From: a virus
IMG/VR virus record: IMGVR_UViG_3300037336_000025
Span: 1-64,000 of that record
Length of the DNA stretch: 64,000 bases
Direction: 5' to 3' (one strand)
Shown: one piece after another, positions 35,725 to 45,030 of the stretch
Layout of the letters: the number at the start of each line of letters is the position of its first letter
How positions within the stretch are numbered: position 1 is the first letter of the stretch
Translations under genes and position numbers: made by a program
Notes under the pieces: generated by a model
What the model saw: the letters and a program-made list of their open reading frames with translations, nothing else
Told to the model about the DNA's origin: nothing
The model's database searches: none

Positions 35725-36509
35725 AATCGATTCCATTGTTCAACTGACGTTCCGTTAGTAACACTGCGCCGTTCTATTAAATCTAGAATATCTTGGTTAT
35801 TTTTTTGATGAGCGGTCGGGGCAAATAATGCCCGGTTTCGTTGATTGGTATCTGCAGGAGGGGATATTAAGTAATACATTGCTATACTGTTTCTTGATAT
35901 ATTTATCGGTGAAGTTACAGGCGTAGATAACCCATGCCAACAATGTTGGGTTGTATCAAAAAATATAGCTCTGTTAAATGTTGGTAATATTTCTTTAAGT
36001 AATGCTGTTGGAGATGTTCCGTCTGTATCCCATATTCCAAAATTCCCTCCCCAAGTATGTTGCCATTCGGGAGTAAGGTAAATGAGAAGATTAAATTTTC
36101 GTTGTAATCCTAACTTAGGATGAAGACTGTAATCAAGATGAGGATTAAGTTTGCCTCCTCGAGGATGCGAATGCATTCCACCACCGTGAATCCCAGGATC
36201 ACTGTATAAGTGATCAAGTCCGGTGTGACTTAATAGAACATTAATAAAATCTGTTGAGTTAAGATACGTTATTAGCTTATAAATGCTTGCTGGGAATCTA
36301 TCCCATATATTACAAGTACGCTTCAGTTCAATTTGATTATCATAGTTGCCGTTAAATAATCCAGAATCATACGCAAGAAAATCTGCTGCTATCTGGGTAG
36401 CAACATCTTCATTTAAAAAATTATCAATTACACAGTGTGAATATTTTTCTTTATGAAAATTATCAAATGCTGTTGATAAATTATTAATATTAATTAAACT
36501 ATTAGCCAT
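35721..36509 (-). CDS. 2-oxoglutarate/Fe(II)-dependent oxygenase
   Basis: 262 residues of the 2OG-FeII_Oxy fold. The iron site is NPHLDYSLHP (His124 and Asp126) and the distal HCWHGLSTPV (His192), with a likely 2OG-binding Arg near 206 (NISRNSI). The strand between (FNLLIYLTPEW, about 138-149, then GGNFGIWD) is typical of proline/lysine-hydroxylase-like members. It would hydroxylate or oxidise a sugar or protein substrate. It overlaps the epimerase gene by 16 bases, so the two are co-translated. It fits a pathway that decorates surface glycans or fibres. Confidence 0.83.
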   Translation of the reverse strand: MANSLININNLSTAFDNFHKEKYSHCVIDNFLNEDVATQIAADFLAYDSGLFNGNYDNQIELKRTCNIWDRFPASIYKLITYLNSTDFINVLLSHTGLDHLYSDPGIHGGGMHSHPRGGKLNPHLDYSLHPKLGLQRKFNLLIYLTPEWQHTWGGNFGIWDTDGTSPTALLKEILPTFNRAIFFDTTQHCWHGLSTPVTSPINISRNSIAMYYLISPPADTNQRNRALFAPTAHQKNNQDILDLIERRSVTNGTSVEQWNRL

Positions 36510-37519
36510 CTATTGTTTTTTAATGTCCAATGTATTACTTCTTCTAATCTTTTATATGCAGGCTGAGGTTCCCATCCTAACTGTTTCATCTTATTACCAT
36601 CTAGTGCATATCGCAAATCGTGGCCAGGGCGACTAGTATGGAAATCCGTCATTTCGTAGTTGAGCGGTTTTTCTTGGACATCTGCAATAAACTGTGCTAA
36701 TTTTAAATTGTCAATTTCTGTAGATCCTACAATATTAAATTTTTGGCATTTTGCGCCACCGTAGTCTGGTTCTAATTTACTAAGGTCGGTATGATATAAA
36801 AACATCAATGCATCTGCAACATCTCGAGCATGTATATAATGTCTTGATCCTGCAATTGTTTTTTCTGCGTTAGCATGTACTGTAATTTTTTCGTTATCTC
36901 GAACACGTTTGATACACATAGGAATATACTTTTCAGGATGTTGTCTTTCCCCAAATACATTCATAGTGTGAGTAATAATTGCCGGAAGACCGTAAGTATT
37001 CTCGTATGCAACTACCATTTCTTCTGCGGCAGCTTTGCTAGCACTGTAAGGATTGGTGCTGTTATATCTATCGTTTTCTTTGTAGCTAACTCCAACAGGT
37101 GCCGGTCCAAAAATTTCATCTGTTGAAAAGTACGCAAACAGATCTAAGCTATCTAAATTACGAGCGTAGTCCATTAAATTAACAGTGCCCACTATATTGT
37201 CTTGTACGAATTCCATAGGATAAGAAATGGATCGATCAACGTGACTTCCTGCGGCAAGGTGCGCTATTAAATCAACTTTTCCAATCATTGATCTAATTTG
37301 AGAATTTAGTTCTGCCTTTAGATCGTGATGAACTACCCTTACACGTTTGCGCTCGATTGCAGGGTGAGACATTACTACGTCGTTTAATCTATTTAAATTT
37401 CCACTGTAATCTAATCGATCAAGGGTTACGATTCTCCAATCAGTTTCGGTTAATATTTTATCAACTAAATGGTGAGCTATAAACCCGGCGCCGCCTGTAA
37501 TTAAAATTGTTTTGCTCAT
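36494..37519 (-). CDS. NAD-dependent sugar epimerase/dehydratase, RmlB-like
   Basis: 341 residues from ATG 37519, which has AAGGA just upstream; an earlier ATG at 37549 would overlap the radical SAM gene. An extended SDR enzyme: ILITGGAGFIAHH (NAD-binding GxxGxx[AG]), HLAAGSHVDRSI, FAYFSTDEIFGP (the S-T-D-E of dTDP-glucose dehydratases, about 122-133) and YSASKAAAEEMV (catalytic Tyr-x-x-x-Lys). Near RmlB and GDP-mannose dehydratase in type. It makes an activated 4-keto or epimerised sugar for the nearby glycosyltransferases. Confidence 0.88.
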   Translation of the reverse strand: MSKTILITGGAGFIAHHLVDKILTETDWRIVTLDRLDYSGNLNRLNDVVMSHPAIERKRVRVVHHDLKAELNSQIRSMIGKVDLIAHLAAGSHVDRSISYPMEFVQDNIVGTVNLMDYARNLDSLDLFAYFSTDEIFGPAPVGVSYKENDRYNSTNPYSASKAAAEEMVVAYENTYGLPAIITHTMNVFGERQHPEKYIPMCIKRVRDNEKITVHANAEKTIAGSRHYIHARDVADALMFLYHTDLSKLEPDYGGAKCQKFNIVGSTEIDNLKLAQFIADVQEKPLNYEMTDFHTSRPGHDLRYALDGNKMKQLGWEPQPAYKRLEEVIHWTLKNNRWLIV

Positions 37520-37526
37520 AGTGTCC

Positions 37527-38894
37527 TTATTCTGTTTGTCTACACTCAAGATAGAAGTTTTCCAATTCTGGAAATGTTTCTAAGAAATTAGTACCGCGTC
37601 TGCGGTCGTATTCTGTAAACCAATTAAAGAAGTCGCGTTTGCCTTCTTTTAGTTTTTCTGGGGTATAGATAGCTGATTCCATGTATTTTACTACTCTTAG
37701 GAATTTTTCATACTCTAAGTCGTTGAATTTGCTACGGTTTTTATCGTCTAGATTGGCTAGAATGAAGTCTAGATGTCTTTGCATGTAAGGCATAAACTCA
37801 TCTTTAGGCAATAAATTCATGTCGTACTGTAATGGCTCTTTTAAGAACGGAGTGTCAAAGCGTATACGCTGCCATTTGTTCTGATCAAAACCATTATACT
37901 TAACACGCCATTCTAAGATCTTTTCTAATAAACTTTGGAAGTTTGTTACTGTTAGAATATTAAAGGTACACATAAATGTAACCGGTAACGTGGTTTTAGT
38001 TAGATATGTATCTAAGTTCTTTTCCCAAACAGTTAAATCTAGCCCTGTGCGTATGTATTCCGCTTGCGGTCCCCATGTATCCATGCTAGTAAAAATCTTA
38101 AAGTCTTTAATTGCACCTTTAGCTAAGAGAGCATTTACCTTTTCTACTAATCGATCGATAAGTATTGGCTTAACTCCGAAGTTGCTATTAATATTAAGCT
38201 CGAGATTAGGTTTAGGATTATTATCAAGCTCATCTAAGAGTCTCCAAGTTGATTTTTGTAATAGCGGTTCGCCGCCAGTAATTCGTAATATTGTTAAGGT
38301 CTTACTAACCTCGGGCCACCACTTCCACCATGCTTCTACGTAAGGATTAGTATCTTCTTCATAGACAGTGAACCAGTTAATATCATTGCGGTGATTTTTA
38401 ACCATATCATACGGTCCAAAATCTTTGATCTCTTTGTGGTATGCACTACTATGCTTAGGATGGCAATATCCGCATTTGAAATTGCATTCATTACCAAAAC
38501 TTACCTCAATGTATTGTGGATTTACAGGAGCTAGAGGATTAGCTTTTATAGCTCCGAGTCTTTCCTCAGTATAGATACTTGCGTTACGCTCCTTGCGATC
38601 GCTAATATAATCCTCCCCCATTGCTTCAATGTTCCAGCAATAATTGCAACCACTAGGCTTTTTGCCTGCAATCATTTCAGCACGTTCACTAATTTTTTCT
38701 TTAGTATTATGTAATGCGCTTGGGTCTAGTGCAATTTCAGCCAAGGGAATTTTGTGAGGCGCAGGATGGTAGCAACTGTGTGTTTCTCCCGTTTGCAAAT
38801 AGATAGTAGTGTGATGCCATTTGGCCAAACAGAAAGTTGGACTAACTTCTTTCATTATGGGAATGAATTTTTGTATGCGTTGTTTATCGTCCAT
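37527..38894 (-). CDS. Radical SAM protein with extra cysteine cluster (twitch/SPASM-like)
   Basis: 455 residues. CNFKCGYC (Cys137, Cys141, Cys144) is the radical SAM CxxxCxxC site, followed by RITGGEPLL (the GGEP strand). Additional cysteines precede it (Cys22, Cys41, Cys83 and Cys86, in SCYHP and GCNYCWN), suggesting an auxiliary Fe-S cluster as in twitch/SPASM proteins. This combination is frequent in marine phages next to glycosyltransferases. The substrate is unknown: peptide, sugar or nucleotide epimerisation or modification are all possible. It overlaps the next gene by 11 bases. Confidence 0.85.
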   Translation of the reverse strand: MDDKQRIQKFIPIMKEVSPTFCLAKWHHTTIYLQTGETHSCYHPAPHKIPLAEIALDPSALHNTKEKISERAEMIAGKKPSGCNYCWNIEAMGEDYISDRKERNASIYTEERLGAIKANPLAPVNPQYIEVSFGNECNFKCGYCHPKHSSAYHKEIKDFGPYDMVKNHRNDINWFTVYEEDTNPYVEAWWKWWPEVSKTLTILRITGGEPLLQKSTWRLLDELDNNPKPNLELNINSNFGVKPILIDRLVEKVNALLAKGAIKDFKIFTSMDTWGPQAEYIRTGLDLTVWEKNLDTYLTKTTLPVTFMCTFNILTVTNFQSLLEKILEWRVKYNGFDQNKWQRIRFDTPFLKEPLQYDMNLLPKDEFMPYMQRHLDFILANLDDKNRSKFNDLEYEKFLRVVKYMESAIYTPEKLKEGKRDFFNWFTEYDRRRGTNFLETFPELENFYLECRQTE

Positions 38895-39552
38895 AGAACT
38901 GTTCCTCTAACCATTTAAAATTGTTAATCTTTTTTAATGCTTCTACATCTAATTTATTTTCTTCACCGTACTTGCGGCCAGCAATTGCTCCTGCAAGTAC
39001 ATCGATGTCTGTGCCAACTGTACACCAGGTGTCTAATCGTTGTTGAGTTTCAGTATCGTCTTGTCTATCAATAACGCGACTAGATAATTTACAACATTCT
39101 CTAAATGCACTTTTCCAACTGTTAAAAGGATCAGTGTTAAATGCAGTAATGTTACTGATCTCTTCCATGGCCTTAAACAGCGGACTAATGCTTGTTGTCA
39201 TGTCAGGTCTAGCTAAGTCCATAGTCATAGTCAACTTCTTAGGAAGTAGTTTAACTCCGCCGTATCCGTATTCTAGTCCATTAACTGGATTTTGGCTGCG
39301 CCAAACATGTACACATTCTAGATCGTATTTGCTTACTACATAATTAAAGTTGAATGTGTCTACAATTACAGCATCGCCGTCAACTACCCAAAACATCTTA
39401 GTAAAGGCTTTCCTAGCTGCTGCAATGTGTGCCTGGTGTATTCCTGTAACTCCGCTAACTCGTTGAGCGTAGGGAAATCTTGCCTTTAGTTTATTAAAGT
39501 TTTCGTCCGCGTTAGGCTCACTGTAACTAATGAAGATTATATCGTATTTCAT
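38884..39552 (-). CDS. GT-A glycosyltransferase-like protein
   Basis: 222 residues starting MKYDIIFISYSEPNADENF, with MFWVVDGDAVIVD (D58-G59-D60) as the metal/nucleotide-sugar DxD site, and the NPVNGLEYGYGG block that its neighbour also has. It is a paralog of the next gene, sharing the 'D.IF.SY.EPNAD' start and 'RV.GV.G...AH.AAA' block, but it lacks the longer C-terminus. A sugar transferase on a phage- or host-encoded acceptor is likely. ATGA overlap to the next gene. Confidence 0.72.
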   Translation of the reverse strand: MKYDIIFISYSEPNADENFNKLKARFPYAQRVSGVTGIHQAHIAAARKAFTKMFWVVDGDAVIVDTFNFNYVVSKYDLECVHVWRSQNPVNGLEYGYGGVKLLPKKLTMTMDLARPDMTTSISPLFKAMEEISNITAFNTDPFNSWKSAFRECCKLSSRVIDRQDDTETQQRLDTWCTVGTDIDVLAGAIAGRKYGEENKLDVEALKKINNFKWLEEQFYGR

Positions 39553-40430
39553 TGTCGGTAATAAGTTAAGCCTAAATTAATTGTTTCATCATAAAGCGCT
39601 AATGTGTACTTACTCTGTTCTGCATTTAACCAAGGCCACTTAAGACCTAGCTCTTGTTTAATCTTTTCACCTAGCACTTGTGCATCGGCTTCGACGTCGA
39701 TGTGGTTAACTTTTTCTTCGTAGATATCTTTTAATAGCTCGAAGTCTCTAACATCTACATAGTTCCAATCTGTACAGTTAGTCATGTATGTTCCCATACG
39801 TGTGCCAAGGATTGCATAGGCACCGTGTTCTTCGTGCATACCTACAGTCGACCACATACGCAGTCTATGAATATTATGCCACCAAATACGTTCTTGTATT
39901 TCTTGTGCTGGCACTTTTTCGCCGTCAAGCAGAGTCATTTTAACACCTTCACGAAACCCTGCTCTCCACGCTTGAAAAGGCGATCCTGTAATAATGCTGT
40001 CACTATAGATCTTTGGAAAGTTCTTGTATCCATCTTCCCAACAAAAATCAACTTGGGCACGATCGCTTTCTGCTGCTTCGTGTGTGCGCATGTTTAACAC
40101 AAACTCTTTTTTCCAAATCTTTAGGCCGCCGTTACCATAACGTAAACCGTTGATAGAATTTCTAGCACACCATCCGTAGACTTGTATCTTAGGATCGCTC
40201 ATGTCTAGTTCTAGATCAAAGAATTTAGGATCTACCATATTGTCTGCATCAACTGTAATGAACCAATCAGTATCGCTTAACTCAGCTGCTGCTTTATGAG
40301 CAGCGTCACTGCCTTTAACTCCATGTACACGTTTAGCCCATGGTGCTTTATTGCATAAATCTGCGTAATGCAAATCTGCATTAGGCTCATCATAACTTAG
40401 AAAAATAATATCAAATTCAACTATTCTCAT
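39549..40430 (-). CDS. GT-A glycosyltransferase-like protein (paralog)
   Basis: 293 residues. DIIFLSYDEPNADLHYADL at the start, DADNMVD (D61-A62-D63) as the DxD site, and NSINGLRYGNGGLKIWK, the same block as in the neighbouring gene. A longer C-terminal part (about 150-293) contains WRAGFREGVKMTLL and a run of Trp/His. The two genes arose by duplication. It shares ATGA-type overlaps with both neighbours, so the glycan genes are one operon. Confidence 0.75.
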   Translation of the reverse strand: MRIVEFDIIFLSYDEPNADLHYADLCNKAPWAKRVHGVKGSDAAHKAAAELSDTDWFITVDADNMVDPKFFDLELDMSDPKIQVYGWCARNSINGLRYGNGGLKIWKKEFVLNMRTHEAAESDRAQVDFCWEDGYKNFPKIYSDSIITGSPFQAWRAGFREGVKMTLLDGEKVPAQEIQERIWWHNIHRLRMWSTVGMHEEHGAYAILGTRMGTYMTNCTDWNYVDVRDFELLKDIYEEKVNHIDVEADAQVLGEKIKQELGLKWPWLNAEQSKYTLALYDETINLGLTYYRQ

Positions 40431-41041
40431 AATTTTTCAATCACGTAATTTTTAAAAACACGCCTAGTATATATACTAAACTTTACTGGTAAATTTGTTA
40501 CATCAACTGTATGAGATTTTGCTATAATATCAGCAAGTGTTACAACAACAGACTGATAAAGTATATTAGGATCATTGTATTCTGTTATAAAAAAATGAAG
40601 CTGCATGTCCCTATCCCATCTAACTTCTCTTTTCTTTACCGGTTGGAACTTCTTATCTAAAATATAAGTTCCATATAATTCTTCCGTTAGTTGAAAAACT
40701 ATAGTGTTATTATCGTATGTAATGTGAAGGTCTGGTTTTTCTATATTGCTCCATCGACTATCAACTATTCTATGCAGCACATCGTCCATTTTAAGCTCTG
40801 TCCTGCGTCCAGTTAGCTCTAGAGTATTTGATGTAGGGTCAACAAAACACGCATGTATTTTTGTTCTGCCTTCTATTATAGAAAGTGCAGTTTCGTCATC
40901 GAGATCTAAGGTAAACTTTTCTTCAGGAAACGCATAAGACGGTCCGACACTGGTTACTTCCCCAGTATCAGGATCAAATACTGCAACGTACTTAATTTCA
41001 GGCATTTCTATATTTGCCATCAATGTTTCTAAGTCACTCAT
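40427..41041 (-). CDS. Hypothetical beta-rich protein in the glycan operon
   Basis: 204 residues from ATG 41041 (ATGA overlap with the previous stop). Acidic, beta-rich (KYVAVFDPDTGEVTSVGPSY, then KFTLDLDDETALSIIEGRTK). This pattern, a duplicated 'x-A-V-F-D-P-x-T-G-x-V' strand, is seen in T4-like phage structural or fibre-associated proteins. It may be a structural or assembly protein that happens to lie in the glycan operon. Not a transferase by sequence. Confidence 0.6.
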   Translation of the reverse strand: MSDLETLMANIEMPEIKYVAVFDPDTGEVTSVGPSYAFPEEKFTLDLDDETALSIIEGRTKIHACFVDPTSNTLELTGRRTELKMDDVLHRIVDSRWSNIEKPDLHITYDNNTIVFQLTEELYGTYILDKKFQPVKKREVRWDRDMQLHFFITEYNDPNILYQSVVVTLADIIAKSHTVDVTNLPVKFSIYTRRVFKNYVIEKL

Positions 41042-41877
41042 TTCTTCCATGCTAGTTCCTCTAAGATGTTTATCATTTCGGTTGTAATTAAATCTTTTTC
41101 AACATAGTGTACAATATCATTCTGCTGATAATTTCCTATTTTTAATTTTCCCTGTTTATTAAAATAAAATCCAACATGATCAGAACACCTGTCGGCAGGC
41201 CATGGCCAATTCTGTACTAGCGGTTTTAGATGCACTACCCTAGGAAATTCTAAATCATAGGCAATTATATCTTCTATTCCTAAAATCTTTGCACTAAGGG
41301 CAAACGCTTCATCTGTCCCTACTACTTTTGGTTTAAGTGCAGTAAGAAACAAGTTAGAAAACTCCTTGGGATTTTTAATAATATAACGTCCAAGAGTAAA
41401 GAACTCATTAACTAGTGTACTATCTTTCTTAAAGAATGTAAAGAATGAATATAAATTTGGCAGATTATTTTTGGTAAAAGTTTTACGATAGTCGTCGCTA
41501 GTTACTATCTCACCTCGATATGTGTAGCTTTTATTTGGAATATATAACTTATTATTTTCAATGAAATAATCAATCCAGTAACTATAATCTTTTAGAAACA
41601 ACATATCAACATCTAAACAGACAGTGTACTCAAACGGGGTTAGCTTATCCATCCAACTACGACCGTTCCAAAAAGTTTCTTGATCCCACGGAATAATGTG
41701 ATCAAATACCCATTTAGATTCAAATCTATCTAAGTCGGCAGGATTGTCAATTACTATTGCAACCTTATCGTACCCTTCTTTTTGTGTATTCTTAATACTT
41801 AATGCTAATGCATACGCTAGTTTAGCATAGTCAACTGTTTCGTGCTTGGCTACAAATATTAGATATCCAAAGTTCAT
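41038..41877 (-). CDS. GT8-like glycosyltransferase
   Basis: 279 residues: MNFGYLIFVAKHETVDYAKL, then FEYTVCLDVDMLFLKDYSYW with D89-V90-D91 (DxD), and later GTDEAFALSAK and PRVVHLKP, consistent with the GT8 fold. Retaining transfer of a hexose is usual for the family. The sequence is a distant paralog of the following gene. ATGA overlap at the 5' end with 41874. Confidence 0.72.
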   Translation of the reverse strand: MNFGYLIFVAKHETVDYAKLAYALALSIKNTQKEGYDKVAIVIDNPADLDRFESKWVFDHIIPWDQETFWNGRSWMDKLTPFEYTVCLDVDMLFLKDYSYWIDYFIENNKLYIPNKSYTYRGEIVTSDDYRKTFTKNNLPNLYSFFTFFKKDSTLVNEFFTLGRYIIKNPKEFSNLFLTALKPKVVGTDEAFALSAKILGIEDIIAYDLEFPRVVHLKPLVQNWPWPADRCSDHVGFYFNKQGKLKIGNYQQNDIVHYVEKDLITTEMINILEELAWKK

Positions 41878-42737
41878 ATTAACCTCAATAGAGATTTTGC
41901 ATTTCTCACAATGCTTTCTTTGTTCATAACATGCACATCGATATCTTTAATTGCTGCTGCGCAAAATTTATCGTTTAAATTTGCATTGATTAGAAAAATT
42001 AATTTTCCAGAGTCGTCTACGCTGTGTAATATGTCTTTGTCAATAGCAGTTAATAACTTTGGCAGGCTAATGCGTTTATCAGTTTTAAACCCAAAAAGTA
42101 TGTGATTAGCAACACTAAATGCAATATCATTTCGATATTGTTTTGTATCAAATCTAAACAGATCTCCGTAGTATTGATAGTTTTCTCTAACGAAATTTAC
42201 TAGGTCAAAAAATCTTTTTCCGTTTTTATTTTTAGTAAACATCACAGTGGTAGCCCAAAACATGTGTACTCCAGTATCAGAAATATACTTGTCATGATAA
42301 CCCATGCGTGATTGGCTGTAAAAATCTAACATTGATTCTGCTATTAGGACATCTTCATCTACTTCCCAATATTCATTTAATCTATCTGAAAATATTAAAA
42401 AATCACTATCAAGCAGTAATGTCCTATCATACGGTGTTAGGTCGTAGGCGCTGGCACGATTAGAATTTACAAAAGGCACGATTTTCTTACTTGTACCATC
42501 ATGTAGATTGCGATAGTTATTAGTAACAGGTTTTTCTACTTGGATAATTTGATCAAATACTTCTACAGCTCTACTATAAATGTTAGAAGTTTTCATCCAC
42601 TCAATAGTAGATTCATCACTAACTAGAGATACTGGGACTTGTAAATTCTTTTTAACTAGCCCTGCAGATATTACAGACAGTAAAGCGTAATCAACCTCTC
42701 TGTTATTATGTGCAAATATTAGTGCGCCGCATTTCAT
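41874..42737 (-). CDS. GT8-like glycosyltransferase (paralog)
   Basis: 287 residues: MKCGALIFAHNNREVDYALL, then DRTLLLDSDFLIFSD with D110-S111-D112 (DxD), and a C-terminal part with FRFDTKQYRNDIAFSVA. Same overall plan as the neighbour at 41038 but with diverged sequence, so it may use a different donor or acceptor. It overlaps the small gene at 42734 by four bases and is therefore co-translated with the first gene of the glycan operon. Confidence 0.7.
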   Translation of the reverse strand: MKCGALIFAHNNREVDYALLSVISAGLVKKNLQVPVSLVSDESTIEWMKTSNIYSRAVEVFDQIIQVEKPVTNNYRNLHDGTSKKIVPFVNSNRASAYDLTPYDRTLLLDSDFLIFSDRLNEYWEVDEDVLIAESMLDFYSQSRMGYHDKYISDTGVHMFWATTVMFTKNKNGKRFFDLVNFVRENYQYYGDLFRFDTKQYRNDIAFSVANHILFGFKTDKRISLPKLLTAIDKDILHSVDDSGKLIFLINANLNDKFCAAAIKDIDVHVMNKESIVRNAKSLLRLI

Positions 42738-43084
42738 AGATCTAACAATTTTTCTACTGATCTACTTTTTTTTAACTCTTGGTATTGATCGTAGTACTCA
42801 AAAGTAGTAGTATAGTATCTGTCTAAGATTTTATCGCGGAAATCTTCGAGATTAGTAATAAGAATAGGATTATCGTTTGAATCAATTAACGGCACGCCTC
42901 CAGTGCGCCCTCTATCTACTAACATTTGCACATAGGCAATTAGAGATTTATCAATTTTAAAGATGCCTCCGCTAACGCCGTAAGTTAGTTTGGCTTCAAT
43001 TTTTTCTTTAAGTGTTTGTCGTTGGATTGAAAATGTCTGGCGATAATTGGCAAAGTCCAGAGCTTGTTTGAGTTGATCGTCCAT
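42734..43084 (-). CDS. Small conserved T4-like phage protein next to the fibre genes
   Basis: 116 residues starting MDDQLKQALDFANYRQTFSIQRQ. Long charged helices (LKEKIEAKLTYGVSGG, then a C-terminal YYDQYQELKKSRSVEKLL) suggest a coiled-coil or adaptor protein. A strong ribosome site (AGGAGAA) and a late promoter box lie upstream. It is seen beside fibre genes in T4-like cyanophages. Function unknown. Confidence 0.65.
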   Translation of the reverse strand: MDDQLKQALDFANYRQTFSIQRQTLKEKIEAKLTYGVSGGIFKIDKSLIAYVQMLVDRGRTGGVPLIDSNDNPILITNLEDFRDKILDRYYTTTFEYYDQYQELKKSRSVEKLLDL

Positions 43085-43110
43085 TGTTTCTCCTAATTAA
43101 CATAGCAGTT

Positions 43111-43117
43111 TATTTAT
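43111..43117 (-). promoter_or_regulatory. Late promoter box ATAAATA for the glycan operon
   Basis: Reverse-strand ATAAATA (TATTTAT on the plus strand), 26 bases before the ATG at 43084, with AGGAGAA between. It would give late expression of the small adaptor-like gene and the glycan genes behind it. Confidence 0.6.
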
Positions 43118-43143
43118 TTGCGATGCTGCTAGAGAGAAATATT

Positions 43144-44100
43144 TTAAGCGCTAATTGCACCCAATGTTACAGTAGGATCTTCTACTACAAAACTACCAGC
43201 GCTTGCTGGAACAAGTGTTCCTGTAGCATACAATGTAGAAACTGCAAGGGTTAATGTTCCGTCTACGCTATCGCCGGGTGCAGGTGCGCCTGGATCAACA
43301 TAGTTATCCTGCCAATAGACTAAAAGTTCAATTTGAGAAGCGGTGCCGTTGCTATTATCGGCAACACTTGGACTTCTGGCAAATATGCTAAAAGTGTTTG
43401 CGCCGTATGGACTAGAAGCAGAAGCTGCATACCATGCTGCGTAAGTATTAGATAATCGGTAAAAGTTAGTTCCATTGTTTGGTTCTGTACCAGTTCCAGG
43501 GGCATTCCCGCCAAATATAGGACCTGCACCACCGTTGATAGAACTAACTGTGTTTAACAAATTTGTCCAGCCTGTATTTTGTCCAGATGACGTTCCACCT
43601 GTCCTAGTTGAATTAAATCTTATCTGGCCGCCTGAATTGAAAAAATACCTAGCTTGTGCCGGCGAAGTAAATGTTACAGTAACAACAGCCTGCGCTAATG
43701 TATTCCAACTGTTTCCGTACGGTCCAGGCCATGCGGTGCTCGTACTGCCTTTAGATCGTGTTGCACTTTGACCTGCTGCAATATTAAATTTGTTAGCAAC
43801 GATTGTATTAGCAATTGTATCGTATTGAAAATTTGGCTTGGCTGCGTTGTATCGAACTATTTCGTTTTCTGCAATTGATCCTAAAGACGGTGCGCTACCT
43901 GTTTGATGATAATAGGCATTGTATATATCGAAAAACAAATTCGTCCAATCATTTACTCCTACTTTAGTTGATTGTGAAAGTGCAGAACTTTTAATCAGTT
44001 GTCCGTAGCCTGAATTACCAGATCCTGTGCCTAATATCTCGATAACTTTGTTTCTAATATCGTTATAATCTGCGAATTTAATTTTATCATTTACAGCCAT
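43144..44100 (-). CDS. Structural protein, small fibre-region paralog A
   Basis: 318 residues. N-terminus DKIKFADYNDIRNKVIEILGTGSGNSGYGQ shares a D-Y-N-x-I-R-N-K block and 'G.G...GYGQ' with the next gene. It continues with Ser/Thr/Ala/Asn-rich repeats and beta-like segments (FSIFARSPSVADNSNG, then ASQIELLVYWQDNY), as in virion proteins. No enzyme motif. Probable tail or head fibre accessory protein. Confidence 0.68.
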   Translation of the reverse strand: MAVNDKIKFADYNDIRNKVIEILGTGSGNSGYGQLIKSSALSQSTKVGVNDWTNLFFDIYNAYYHQTGSAPSLGSIAENEIVRYNAAKPNFQYDTIANTIVANKFNIAAGQSATRSKGSTSTAWPGPYGNSWNTLAQAVVTVTFTSPAQARYFFNSGGQIRFNSTRTGGTSSGQNTGWTNLLNTVSSINGGAGPIFGGNAPGTGTEPNNGTNFYRLSNTYAAWYAASASSPYGANTFSIFARSPSVADNSNGTASQIELLVYWQDNYVDPGAPAPGDSVDGTLTLAVSTLYATGTLVPASAGSFVVEDPTVTLGAISA

Positions 44101-44132
44101 GTATTAACTTTCCTCTACTCTATTTAACAATG

Positions 44133-45029
44133 TTAACTTGCGGTAATGCTAGATAGTGAATAGCTAGGACTAGTTATTGTAAACGGTGAACCACTAGGTA
44201 TTAGTGTTCCGGTAGCTTTTAATTCACTAATTGCAATTGATAGTGTTCCATTAACTAGATCTGCTGTATTAGCGTAGTTATCTTGCCAAGTTATTTTAAA
44301 AGTAACCGATGTAGCTGTTCCAGTTGAGTTATTAGCAACATTGCATAATGCAGCTAATTGACAAAAATTATTAGAATAAGGAGTACTTTGAGCAAGTTGA
44401 TAAAATGGTTGGTAGCTTGATGTTAGTGTATAAAAATTAGCAAGACTAGGAGTGGCGCCACCGAACGCTTGTGTGCCAACTGCTGCTAATAATTCTGTCC
44501 AAGCATTGTTTTGTGGCGTACTTGATCCTGCAGATCGGCTGCTAAAAAATTGAATTTTGCCACCGCTGTTAAAAAAATATCTAGCTTCGTTTGCTGTGCC
44601 AAATACAATTGTTAAGGTGCATGATGCTTGCGTACTCCAACTGCTACTGTAGGAGGTATTAGCTTTTGATGAAATAATTAATTGGTTAGCTCCGATATTA
44701 AATCTTGCTAGATCTGCTTGAGCAGCAATTGTTTCATAGTTAGTGTTTGGGTTGCTAGCACCGTATCGAATGACATCACCTGGTTGTAAAGTAACAATAG
44801 GAGGTTCAATTCCGTCCTGGTGTGTCTTTACATTTATTAAATCGTATCTAAGTAAATCCCAATGAGATTTAAGGATAGTATTCCCAGACGTCACAGCTGA
44901 GCTACTTGTTGCTTGTCCGTAGCCTCTACTACCAAGACCAGGACCTAATAATGTAACCGCTTTGTTGCGGATTGCATTATAGTCAAGATTTGAAATTCTT
45001 GCAGGAGTCTGTGAATCTAACTTTGCCAT
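44133..45029 (-). CDS. Structural protein, small fibre-region paralog B
   Basis: 298 residues with SNLDYNAIRNKAVTLLGPGLGSRGYGQ near the N-terminus, the same block as in paralog A, and a matching C-terminus (TATSVTFKITWQDNY against ASQIELLVYWQDNY). The middle is Ser/Thr/Asn-rich. The two genes are adjacent duplicates with about one-third identical residues by eye. Probably a virion protein at the same location as A. Confidence 0.68.
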   Translation of the reverse strand: MAKLDSQTPARISNLDYNAIRNKAVTLLGPGLGSRGYGQATSSSAVTSGNTILKSHWDLLRYDLINVKTHQDGIEPPIVTLQPGDVIRYGASNPNTNYETIAAQADLARFNIGANQLIISSKANTSYSSSWSTQASCTLTIVFGTANEARYFFNSGGKIQFFSSRSAGSSTPQNNAWTELLAAVGTQAFGGATPSLANFYTLTSSYQPFYQLAQSTPYSNNFCQLAALCNVANNSTGTATSVTFKITWQDNYANTADLVNGTLSIAISELKATGTLIPSGSPFTITSPSYSLSSITAS

Positions 45030-45030
45030 A

